DNA of 64,000 bases from Lewinellaceae bacterium (lineage in GTDB: Bacteria; Bacteroidota; Bacteroidia; Chitinophagales; Saprospiraceae). The notes under the pieces are model-generated. The model was not told where the DNA came from. It saw nothing but the letters and a program-made list of their open reading frames with translations, and did no database searches. The stretch spans positions 124,001-188,000 of the forward strand of contig JACJYC010000010.1 in the NCBI GenBank assembly GCA_020636325.1, read 5' to 3'. The stretch's first letter is position 1; each line of letters begins with the position of its first letter. This document shows, in pieces, positions 26,047-35,900 of this stretch. The position numbers and the translations under genes are program-made.

Positions 26047-26757
26047 TTATTTCTGATTGATGTGGCTGCCGCCGTCCACATTAACGGCAACGATGGCCGG
26101 ATTGCCGTCGTATACCAGTTTGGACTTGCCGCTCAGCGCGCCGGTGAGCTTGGCCGTAACGGTCACGTGGACCTCATTCTGCCCCGAAAGGTTGATGTCG
26201 CAATCCTGGATCGAAAAATCGAACGCTTCCACATCGGTTTTACCGGAGATCTTCACGTCGGCCGTTTCGCATTGCCCGCTCAGGTAGATGTCGTTTTTGC
26301 CGGAGGTCTTCAGTTCAAGGTCGCGGCAATCGACTTCAGCGTCGAAGAACTGGTCGCCTTCCAGTTTGATCTTCATGTCGCGGTTGCCGCCGTCCTCAAA
26401 CCCGGTGATGTTGGTATGGCCCTTCCCGCTCATTTTGATGTAGGTGATCTCGGGTAAGGTGATCGAAATGCTGATCTGGTCGTGGGTGCGGTTCGGGTGG
26501 CGATACTTGCCTTCCAGGCGGTCGCCGGAAATGGAGAACTGGTAGTCGCTCACGTCGTTCAGCGGGCCGTCGAGGACTACTTCGAATGCGCCTTTGGAGA
26601 TCTGCACCTGCAGGTCGCCGGAGAGTTCGATCTCTTCAAATCCGGAAAGTTCGGGATTCTGGGTAACGTCCGGGCCGTGAAACTCTTCGCAAGAGGTCAG
26701 GGCCAGGGCAAAGACAGATAGGACAGACAGGAATCCTGTCAGTTTGAACGTTTTCAT
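26047..26757 (-). CDS. DUF2807 (head GIN domain) lipoprotein
   Basis: 236 residues. A lipoprotein signal ends ALTSC (Cys23). The rest is a regular right-handed beta-helix-like series of short strands (ELSGDLQVQISKG, IKMSGKGHTNITGF, LELKTSGKNDIYLSGQCETA, VKISGKTDVEAF), the pattern of the GIN/DUF2807 domain common in Bacteroidota. It is probably anchored to a membrane and faces the periplasm or outside. The function is unknown. A good promoter lies just upstream, so it is monocistronic. Confidence 0.88.
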   Translation of the reverse strand: MKTFKLTGFLSVLSVFALALTSCEEFHGPDVTQNPELSGFEEIELSGDLQVQISKGAFEVVLDGPLNDVSDYQFSISGDRLEGKYRHPNRTHDQISISITLPEITYIKMSGKGHTNITGFEDGGNRDMKIKLEGDQFFDAEVDCRDLELKTSGKNDIYLSGQCETADVKISGKTDVEAFDFSIQDCDINLSGQNEVHVTVTAKLTGALSGKSKLVYDGNPAIVAVNVDGGSHINQK

Positions 26758-26791
26758 TGGTCGGATGATTTTAAGGTTATAATTATCGGCA

Positions 26792-26824
26792 CAAAACTAA
26801 GGGTAATGCCGCCGTTTGCGCAAA
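26792..26824 (-). promoter_or_regulatory. Bacteroidota-type promoter of the DUF2807 gene
   Basis: Minus-strand TTTG (26821-26824), a 21-base spacer and TAGTTTTG (26792-26799) match the -33/-7 consensus TTTG...TANNTTTG. The start of transcription would be about 26785, giving a leader of about 28 bases. Confidence 0.7.
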
Positions 26825-26903
26825 CAGTTTGGGACGTACTGCCCTAATTCAGGAGATGATCAGTCGATTTGGCCGGATGAAATGCACTTTTCAATACCAG
26901 GCG

Positions 26904-27890
26904 CTACCGGATGTTTTCAAGTATTTTCCCGGCGATTTCCCGGGCGTTCATTCCGCCGGTTTCAATGACCAGGCAATCCTCCCGGTCAGTTGCGTAGCCT
27001 TTTGCCCGGTCGTAATAAGGCAGGATGGCTGCAATAAACCGGCGGATATCCCCGGCTTCCAGGGCTGCAAGACACCTCAAACGGGTATCGGCCGACAGGT
27101 TTTTCCGGATCTTATCCAACCCCGTCCGGGCGGCTGCCGGGGTCATTGCCCCGTAAACGGCAACCAGATTCCGGATCCGCTCATCGGCCGGCAGGGTTAA
27201 CCGGATCTTCCGGGCCGTTGCGAATTGCCTGAACAAGCCCTCCGGTACGGACAACGCCCCGAGGGTGGGGCCCTTTTGTTCGAAAAAGATGCGCTTTTCG
27301 GGGTTCAATGTGCGAAGTTTATCCTGCAACAAACGGCGAAACGCCTCTTCATCCGGCTGGTTTTCATTGGATTGCACCCCGAACACCGACCCCGTAGACC
27401 CCGCGAGGGCCTCCAGGTCGACCACCTGTTCACCGCAATCGCCCAACGCCTTCAACACGCCGGTTTTGCCGCTGCCGGTGAGGCCGGTCAGCAAATGCAC
27501 CTGTAACGGCCTGGCAAAAAAACGGGCCTGTTCCTCCCTGTATCCATTCAACCCGCCTTGCAGGAAATATCCCTTCACCCCCATTTCAGCCAGGTACGAA
27601 CCCAGCAGCCGCGAACGAACGCCCCCATCCTCACAATAAAACAGGCAGGCGCCCTGAACGGACAAACCATTTAGGGCCGACCGCAGATTGCGGGCATTTT
27701 CGATCAGGTCCGATGTTCGGGCATCCCGAGCAGATAACAGGCGGTTTTTCACCTTTACCGGGTCAAACAATACGGGAAGATGGACGGCGCCGGGAAGCCG
27801 GCCCTTTTGGAATAAATCACCGGGACGAATATCCGCCACGGCAGCGGAGGGAAAGTCCTCAAGAAAAGCATCGAAAGAAACGAACCGCAT
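26904..27890 (-). CDS. mnmH: tRNA 2-selenouridine synthase MnmH (SelU)
   Basis: 328 residues from the ATG at 27890 (MRFVSFDAFLEDFPSAAVAD); the frame continues upstream but without homology. An N-terminal rhodanese domain carries the CEDGGVRS loop (Cys86), equivalent to the catalytic cysteine loop of E. coli SelU. A P-loop NTPase domain follows with GLTGSGKT (136-143). It would replace sulfur by selenium, or geranylate, at the wobble 2-thiouridine of certain tRNAs in the cytoplasm. No selenophosphate synthetase gene lies in the window. It is slightly shorter than the E. coli enzyme (364). Confidence 0.85.
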   Translation of the reverse strand: MRFVSFDAFLEDFPSAAVADIRPGDLFQKGRLPGAVHLPVLFDPVKVKNRLLSARDARTSDLIENARNLRSALNGLSVQGACLFYCEDGGVRSRLLGSYLAEMGVKGYFLQGGLNGYREEQARFFARPLQVHLLTGLTGSGKTGVLKALGDCGEQVVDLEALAGSTGSVFGVQSNENQPDEEAFRRLLQDKLRTLNPEKRIFFEQKGPTLGALSVPEGLFRQFATARKIRLTLPADERIRNLVAVYGAMTPAAARTGLDKIRKNLSADTRLRCLAALEAGDIRRFIAAILPYYDRAKGYATDREDCLVIETGGMNAREIAGKILENIR

Positions 27891-28058
27891 AATAATTACA
27901 TCCGGTATTGGACTTGAAATTTCCTTGTGGTACTCAAACAGCGCATCTCCGGATGACCACGTCTTAAAAAAGGTCAAATCTTTTTCGACTTCTTTTGCCT
28001 TTAAACTCGTCATTGATATTCGATAGGTCCAAGGTACGCATTTCCCCGAAAATGCACC

Positions 28059-29981
28059 CTATTTTTTGCGTTTAATCCACTCCACCTGGTCAAATTTCAA
28101 CCCGCTGTTCCCTTCTCCTTTGCCCAGGGTCTTTTTGTATCCGAACCACCTGATGATCTCGCCGTTGTACCAGCGGGTCCGCTGATAACTGCCCGTCACC
28201 CTTGCGCCGGCCCGGGGCACTTCTTCCTCGTGGACGAAATAAGGCGCCAGTTGCTTGTCGGCTTCGGGGTTCACGTACGGGCTGACCTCCGCGTCGGGGT
28301 CATAGCCGAATCCCTCGCGGAGTATCCGGGTCCGTGGCCTGACCGGCAGGCGGGCGCCGTCGAGCATCCTGGGCATGGAAGCCCGTTGCAGCTGAATGGC
28401 CCTGTTCTGACCATCCAGGTGGATGCTGATGAAGGGAATCCAGTTTTCAGGAACCGTGTTGCCGAGCCGGTATTGCAGGACGGCTTCCTCTGCCACCGCT
28501 CCCGGGTCCGCCTCATCCGGCGTTTCAAGCCAGGCGGCCAGTTCGGCGGCTGCCTTGTGCCCGTCCATGCCGGCGCTCAGCAGGTTGTCGATCTTGTTCT
28601 CAACAGCCCAAACCATATTCGCGGTTTCATCGCGCAGGAACAGGACCTCTTCCACCGGTGCGCTTTCCTGGATCTTCGGCACGGCCGGCGGCAGGAAAAT
28701 GCGCGTGTCCGCCGCTACGGCGCCCGATTTTTGGGCATCCCATGCCGTCAGGTTGAACATGCCCCAGCCCGACCAGTCGTCCGATTCGCCCTGGATGGCG
28801 GCCTCCACAAAGGTCTTCTGGCCGAAGGTATCCGTTACGACGATCCCTTTGACCGCCGCCAGCGAACCCGTCCGGAGCGGATACGGGATCAGGAACCAGT
28901 TGTTCCCGTAGATCATGGCGTATTCCACCACGATGATCCTGGAAAGGTCGGTGGTATCGGCGGTGATATTGCCGAGGTCGACCTTCCCGTCCTCGAATTC
29001 CCAGAACCGGTTGACGGGCATGCCGCCGTATCCGGCCGGCGACGGGATGAAAGAAACCACCTTCGATTCGATGGCCTGCTTCCGGTCATTGGCTGTCGCC
29101 GTCAGCAGGTCGCCGGCTGGTACCGACCGGGTCTCCGCGTCAAAGGAATGCCAGTCGAGCCGGCCGTCGGTATATTCGTTGGCCGCCAGAACGGTGTTGT
29201 TCCCGCTTTTTTCCGGCAAAGCGCATTTGACCTGATAGGCCAGCTGGGACGAGTTCCAGGCGTTCTCCTCATCCGGAATATCGGGGAAGGCGGATCCGAT
29301 CCACGCTTTAAAGGCCTCGGCGGCCTGCCGGACAAACCCCGAATGAGCGGCATTCAGCCTGACGGCGTTTACAAAAGCCGCCATCCCAGCATTCAGGTTG
29401 CCGTACAGCAGCCACCCGTCGGGGACCCGCCCGGCGAACGACCGCACAAAATTCATCATCCGGCGGTTGCTCATCAGCCGGGCGCTCTGCGCGTGCAGCT
29501 CGGGGGTGGATTCGTTCAATTCAGGCGTTTCCAGCGGAAAAAGGTCCAGCACGCGGGTTTTATAGGCGGGTTTATCATAGGCGGGCTGCGCCGGCTGTTT
29601 GGTCTGGTTGAACGCCGTTCCGAAATGGTCCAGCAGCTTAAGCCAATAGGCCCCGGCCTGCACCCGGTCCCGATATCCGGGCATGCGGGTTTGCTGCTCC
29701 ACCTTTGCTTCCAGCGGCCATTCGTCGGCATAGGCCTTGACCGGGCCGGCCAGCGGCTGGTATTTGATCACCCGGGTCGTTTCCACCAGCGTCCTGGCAA
29801 ATACCGGCGAACCGGTATCCTCCCCTTTGAATTCCCCGAATTGCCACTGCCGGGTCAGGTTCCACAACGGATCGTGGACCTCGGCCTTCAGGGTCTGGTC
29901 AAAATCGTACCTGCGCGGGCGTTGCTCCAGGCGGTTCCAGGCGCGGAACGGTTCACAGGTCCTGTATTCGATTCTTGCCAT
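28059..29981 (-). CDS. Large protein of unknown function (giant-protein cluster, gene 5)
   Basis: 640 residues with no signal peptide or membrane helix. The N-terminus is strongly patterned: CEPFRAWNRLEQRPRRYDF, then DPLWNLTRQWQFGEFKGED. Later blocks are NRFWEFEDGKVDLGNI, VVEYAMIYGNNWFLIPYPL and EEVLFLRDETANMVWAVE, and the tail is Arg/Tyr-rich. I do not recognise a named domain. From memory, blocks like these occur in unnamed proteins of other phyla, always beside large partners, but I could not check this. It is the last gene of the cluster; its start is 14 bp after the stop of the 2253-residue gene, so the two are surely co-translated units of one transcript. Confidence 0.85.
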   Translation of the reverse strand: MARIEYRTCEPFRAWNRLEQRPRRYDFDQTLKAEVHDPLWNLTRQWQFGEFKGEDTGSPVFARTLVETTRVIKYQPLAGPVKAYADEWPLEAKVEQQTRMPGYRDRVQAGAYWLKLLDHFGTAFNQTKQPAQPAYDKPAYKTRVLDLFPLETPELNESTPELHAQSARLMSNRRMMNFVRSFAGRVPDGWLLYGNLNAGMAAFVNAVRLNAAHSGFVRQAAEAFKAWIGSAFPDIPDEENAWNSSQLAYQVKCALPEKSGNNTVLAANEYTDGRLDWHSFDAETRSVPAGDLLTATANDRKQAIESKVVSFIPSPAGYGGMPVNRFWEFEDGKVDLGNITADTTDLSRIIVVEYAMIYGNNWFLIPYPLRTGSLAAVKGIVVTDTFGQKTFVEAAIQGESDDWSGWGMFNLTAWDAQKSGAVAADTRIFLPPAVPKIQESAPVEEVLFLRDETANMVWAVENKIDNLLSAGMDGHKAAAELAAWLETPDEADPGAVAEEAVLQYRLGNTVPENWIPFISIHLDGQNRAIQLQRASMPRMLDGARLPVRPRTRILREGFGYDPDAEVSPYVNPEADKQLAPYFVHEEEVPRAGARVTGSYQRTRWYNGEIIRWFGYKKTLGKGEGNSGLKFDQVEWIKRKK

Positions 29982-29995
29982 GCGGATCAGTTATT

Positions 29996-32900
29996 TTATT
30001 CCTCCACGGGAGGTAAGTTATCGAGATAATCCAGCACCACCTGGGTGCCCAGCGGGTTGGAAAACTGGTCTTCCCGGAGTTGCGGCGGCACCACTTCCGA
30101 CACGATCGCCGGCAGCAGTTGTCCGAATGCGCTGCCTTCCAGATGGTCGGGTTCTACCGCCCGGTTCTTGGCCAGTTCCAGCGTATCGATCAGGGTGTAC
30201 AGCAGGTCGTCCCAATCCCACTTGCCGGTAACCTTCGGGGTAACCGCCAGCAACAGGGATTGCGGCGCCGTAGCGTCAGGCTGGTCATAGTTGAACGCGA
30301 TCCCGGTGGTTTCTTCCAGGTTGGGAATGATCTCCGTCCATTCATCGATCACCAGCCCCACCCGGTTGGCGGTCTGTCCGATCAGCCGGTCGGGATTCAC
30401 CAGCACAAGGGACAACTTGTCGCCGGAGGGCTTGTGTTCCTCCGGATACGGCAGCCCGAGCCAGTAATCGCCTTCCGCAAACGGCAGTTGCACCGGCAAA
30501 AACGGCGGCGCCTCGCGGCCTTCAGCCTCCGCGATGGTCCGGTACAATTCCAGCGCCGACATATTCTTCCTGACCCCTGCGACGCCGTACAACCAGTTGT
30601 CCAACGGGAAAAGTTCGCCGGTCCCGCCCATTTTCAGGGTAGCGGCCTGCCCGGCGAAGTTGTCCTTATCCTGGAATTCAAATTTCGGCAGTACAGCGAA
30701 CGCCCGCCCGAAAACGGCGTTGGCGATATTCTTCCATGTCCGGACCTGTTGCGCCGTCGTCAGCTCGCCGGCCGGTTCACCCAACAAACCGTCAATCTCC
30801 CCTACCCGCTTGATCAGGTTGCCGGAAATGACCTGAAGGCGTTTCAACCGCACGGCAGCATTTTCCTCCGTATTTTCCAGTCCGGCAGCCGACAGCGCGT
30901 TCGGGATCCCGAAATAAAAACATTGTTTGAGCCAGTCCAGGGTCTGATCGAAATCGGATGGCGTAAATACCGGATCGGGATGGCTGTCCGTAAATCCGGC
31001 GATCGCGGCCGACAGGGCAACCATGGCGTCCCTGGCCGGTTCGACCCTTGCCGTCAGCTCAATGAGGTCCTGAGCCCCCGGGTTGTCCTCGTCGGGGTCT
31101 TCAATTGGCAGGGTCAGATCGGTGGCGGAAAGGGCCAACGCCCCGCTGGTCATTTCCTTGATCTGCGCCATCAGCGGCTGGAGTTCGTAAACCGTTTTAA
31201 CCTCAGGCCCCCATCCGGCATCCCGTCCCTCATAATCCACTTCGATCTCGACGGCATCCGCCAGATGTTGCTGCTCGCGGACTGCGCACCGGATCCAATC
31301 CGTCAGTTCGCCGTTGGGATTGTCCGGGTCGGCGCTGATGAGGAACAACAGATCCAGCGGGTGCAGGGCAAAGTCTGCCAGTGAATAGGGCGCAGCGCCC
31401 GACCCCGCATCGACCAGGAACCGGATATCCGCCGGGTCGCCGAGGGATTCCCCGATCCAGTAATTGAGGGTGGGTTCGGCCTGAGCCCGGAGCGTAAAGG
31501 CCTGATCCCAGCCGGCAGGAGCTATCAGGTTGCCGGCCATCACGGGTTCCATGCAAACCGCCACCCGGTGATTGACCAGGATGCCCGTCCGGGGCGTATC
31601 GGCGATCAGCGGGGCGGGGATCGCTTTTCCGGCGCCCAGCGCTTCGACAACGGCTGCTGCCCGCACATGGTTGCCCTGTACGATCTGGTATACGCTTTCG
31701 GACAGGGCCAGGTCGCCGAGCGCATCGAAGGCGTCGGCCATATGATCGATCTCCCTGATGACGGCGGTCAGCTCGGCGTCGCCGCCGCCGTTGCCGGTCA
31801 CCAGGTCGCTCAGCCAATCCGGGCAGTACAGGAAGTGGTCGCGGGTCAGGACGTCGTACAGGGTGGATTGCGCCGCAAAATCCAGCGTCTCCGTCGCCTC
31901 AAAAAGTTTATTGAGCAGGTCGAGTCCGTTCACCACATTGGATTCGATGGCATCCGCCGTGTCTTCGAGGTTGATGTCTTCGGCAACCGGCACGGTCAGC
32001 GGGAAAGCTTTCCGGAAGGGCTGGATGAACTTGTCCAGTTCGACCTCCAGGTACCTTTCGTGGAGGCCTTTTTCGAACTGATATCCCAATATTGCGCCCA
32101 ATTCCTGGCCGTTGGCGATCCCTTCGATCAGGGACAATGCCTTGCGAACCCTGAACGAGGAGAGGTTGACGGCAAACTGGTTATTGAGGTCCTCTTCACC
32201 GGCGTTGGATTTGTACCCGCTCCGCAGCACCGCGGCGGCAACCGCCTGGTTGAGGGATTGGGCGTGGATGAACCCCTGGTTTCCGGCATCGGCATACACA
32301 TCCTCGCCTTCCTGCACCAGTGCGGCGGGAACCTGTTTGGCCGGGCTCCGCTCACCGCCCGGACGCAGGTTTTCCACCCAGCAAAACGCGCCGAGGTGGA
32401 TGCCTTTGGGGCGTGCAGCCCGCTGTTCGGCCAGCCGTTGGTTGGCCAGCCCGGTTATCCAGGCGTCCAGCCTGTACGTGCAGAGGTCAAGGTGTTCGGG
32501 CAGCAGTTGGTTGAGCTTCCTGGTTGAAAGGGTCGACAACCGGTCGAGGTCGCTCCTCATCCGGTCGATCTGCTCCAGAAAGGGCTGGTGCGCGGGAAAA
32601 AGTCCCTGTGCGGCATTGTAGTACAGGTAAGTGGCCAGCGATTTGGCGTCGGCGCCCTGGTTGAGGTATTTGAAAAACGCATTGTCGGCGATCAGGGCGG
32701 GGCCGGTATCGAAGTCGAAATTGGCGGCGAAATTGGCGTTGCTTTGCGCGTAATCCAGGGTAAAATCCAGGAAAAGGTACGACCATTTGGTCCGGAATTT
32801 TTGTTGCGGGCTCATAAAATGGTCGCTGCTGCCGATCATGCGGCGGAAGCCGGTTGAAAGGAAACCCTCCTGCTCAATGATGTCCATCGCCGCATTCCGG

Positions 32901-35900
32901 TAAGTGAGCAGGATGGCCTGGCGCAGGAGCAGGTACAGCACGGACCTGGACGGGAACTCCGCCGGATTATTGTCCTTCAGGATCTCATACAGGTTCCGGT
33001 CGAGCAAGGACCGGATATAGTTCTGTCCTCCCTCGCCCGGCAGGAGCTGAAGGTCGTCGGATGGGATCTGGCTGTCGACGGTCTCGCCGGAGATGGCGGC
33101 ATTGTCGGTCAGGTAGCGGCTGCGGAAGGCGCGGGACTTCTCGAAATGGCCGTTGGTGCGGGCAATGATCTCGTCGCCGAACTCGCCCTGATCCAGCAAG
33201 GATTGAAAAATGTAGTACAATCGGGTCGGCCCGAACAGGTCCTCCTCCGCGTACTCGCCGATGAATCCGGAGCTGGCCGAGGCGGCGCCGCGGTACGCGA
33301 TGTTCACGCCGTAGCGGTAATAGGCTTCCGCAGAAACAGGATGCAGGCCGAGCATTTCCACAAAATCCCCTTGCGGGTCGCTGCTCTCGCTGATCTTTTC
33401 GGCATTCAATACCTTTGCTTTACGGATTTCAGTCCAGGAATCGTTCAGGATATCCAGCGCCTGCTTGAGCCGGATATTGAAGCGCAATTGGAGGTTGGAT
33501 TCGCCGGAAGGCGGCGGCAGGTTTTCGGGGTTGTGAACGGGGTCGAAGGCGTACCTGGAAAATGCCGAAGTTGTCAGGATCCCATAAGGCTGTGAGCCGA
33601 TCCGGACAGCCGGCAGTACCCCCCGGCCGGCGACGAATCCGGTAAAATAGGCCGTTACCCGCCGGATATTGTCGTAGGTGAATACGCCTTCCATCATTTC
33701 CTCCATGAAATCGCGCAGCGTAGCCCACGACAGGACCCGGTTGGCCAGCAATGCGTCGCTGATCTCGGTTCCGTCGGCATTTTTGATGTGCTGGAAATGT
33801 TCAGGGTCAATACCGAGGGCATCGGATATCCGCTTTCCGTCGGCAAAATCCGAGGGATCAACTGGCGCGGGGTCAAATTGATTCCCGCCGGTCTCGCGGG
33901 CGTAGGCTCCTTCATAATCCGTATCCTGGGAAGAATAGGCCGAACTTTCATCCGAGGTATTGTTCGTCGGGGTTCCGGTTTTCAGGACTTCCATCCCGGT
34001 CGGGCCGTAGTGGTGGTTCCGGATCAGGCCTTCGATCAGGGCCTGGTTTTCAAGCGGCTTTTTGTCCGCGATCCCCAGGACAAACACCTGATCAAAACCG
34101 CGTGCGGCCTGTTCTTCGGTCAGGTTCAGGATAACGCCCATGCCTTTTGCGACGGCTTCCTCAAAATCCGTCATCCAGCGTATGCCGGGTTCCACGATGA
34201 GGTTGCCGGATGCATCGTATTGGTACGGATCGTCGGCGCCGGTTTGATCAAACAAGGCCGGGTCCATGCCCAGTGCAAGGTTTGGCGGTACCGGGTTGCC
34301 GACGACGATATGCTCGAAAGCATCGCCGGTCCGGGTGATGACCGCAAACCGGTCGGGCAGGACTTTGGAATGGGGTGTCGCTGTCCAATCGGAGGGTTTC
34401 AGGTCAACTTTCGGGAATTCGAACGGCAGTTTGGCAGACTGGACGTACTGCTTGCCGGAAACCGGCTTCACAGCTGATAAATTGGCTTCCAGCTGTTGAA
34501 ATTCCTTCGGCACCTGCAGCAGGTTGACGGCTTTGCTCGTGGTGACTTTGGCGTTGAGGGCCGGCCGGCCTCTTTCCTGAGGAGCGACCAGGGTTTCGAG
34601 TTTGGTGCGGACGGTTCTGGCCAGGCCCGCGCATTTGGCAACGGCCGCCTGGGGTTGGGGTTTGCCTTTCAGGGCAGCCAGGCGTTGGTTGGCCTGTTTC
34701 AGGCGCGTAAGGATCTCGTTGACCGGCAGCGTATTGGCAATGAGCTGGATTTTCGCTCCCGGCCCGCTCGCTGACCTGGCTGCCCGGGCGGGTTCCTGCA
34801 GGGCCTCATTGATCCAGGTCAGGTCGGCGGCGGTTTGGTGCAGGCTATTGGCCGGTTTGTTCTGAAAAGCCTTCTTGTTACCGGGCTTGTCGGATTTGGC
34901 CGGGTCGAGCGCTTGTACGATCCACGCCGCCCGATTGACGCCGAAGCGGGCGCAGAGCATATTCCAGGCGCCGAGCGGCAATTCCGGGTCATCGCCGGCG
35001 AGCCAGGCGGTGGTCCAATAATCCTTGCCCGCCGCTTCCTCATCCTCAGTGAGCGGTTCTTCGTGGGTATGCACAAACAGATCGTCGGGATAGATCCGGA
35101 CCCACAATTCATCCCGGATCTCGGTCAGGGGAATGACGGTAATCTGCTCTTTCCCGAACTTGTATTGGTTGAGGGTATCGGAAAAATCGGGAAAAAAGGC
35201 CTGATCAACCGAATGTTGCAGGTTGGTTATGCTGTTTTTGAGGGCCAGTTTATCCTGCGATTTCAGAGAAAGTTCCTGAACCTGTTTCAGGATGCTGCCG
35301 AAGGCATCCGTCAGTTGATCCTGCTTGCTGCCGATGAGGTGCAACCCATCTTTTTTGCCCGACTCGAGTTGTTTGTTCAACTGGGCCAGGATCGGGTCAA
35401 TTTTCACTTTCGGCGTGCTCTTGACGGCGGTCAGCTGGGAAAGCAGGCTCAACCCTTCGAAAAAATCCTGATCGAAACGGTACAAGGCGCCGATCTTGTC
35501 CGTTTTTGCGGCCGACAGATCCGGGTCATACCCGATCTGCACCTGGTTCGGCAACAGGTCAAGGTCGGTCAGGAAGGGCAGGACGACCGGTTTGGCGGCG
35601 GCCTTTCCGGACAGTTGCTCCATCAGCTTGGCCGCCGAAAGGTCCAGTTCGCGCCAGGCGGTTTTCAGCAATCCGTATTGAGCTGCCTGGGCATGGATGA
35701 GCTTCCGGTTGCTGAATATGAGGTTTTTGACTGCTTTTTTCAGCCGCTTGCGTGCGGCCGGGCCGTTTTCGGCCAACCCTGCGGGGTTGATTTCCATCGA
35801 TTTGAGCGTGACCAGCAATTGCAGATTCCGGTGAAGCAATTCGTCGGCAAAAATGCCGTCCAGCGCGGCAACAAAGGCCAGCCGGTTGAGGACCCCGGAT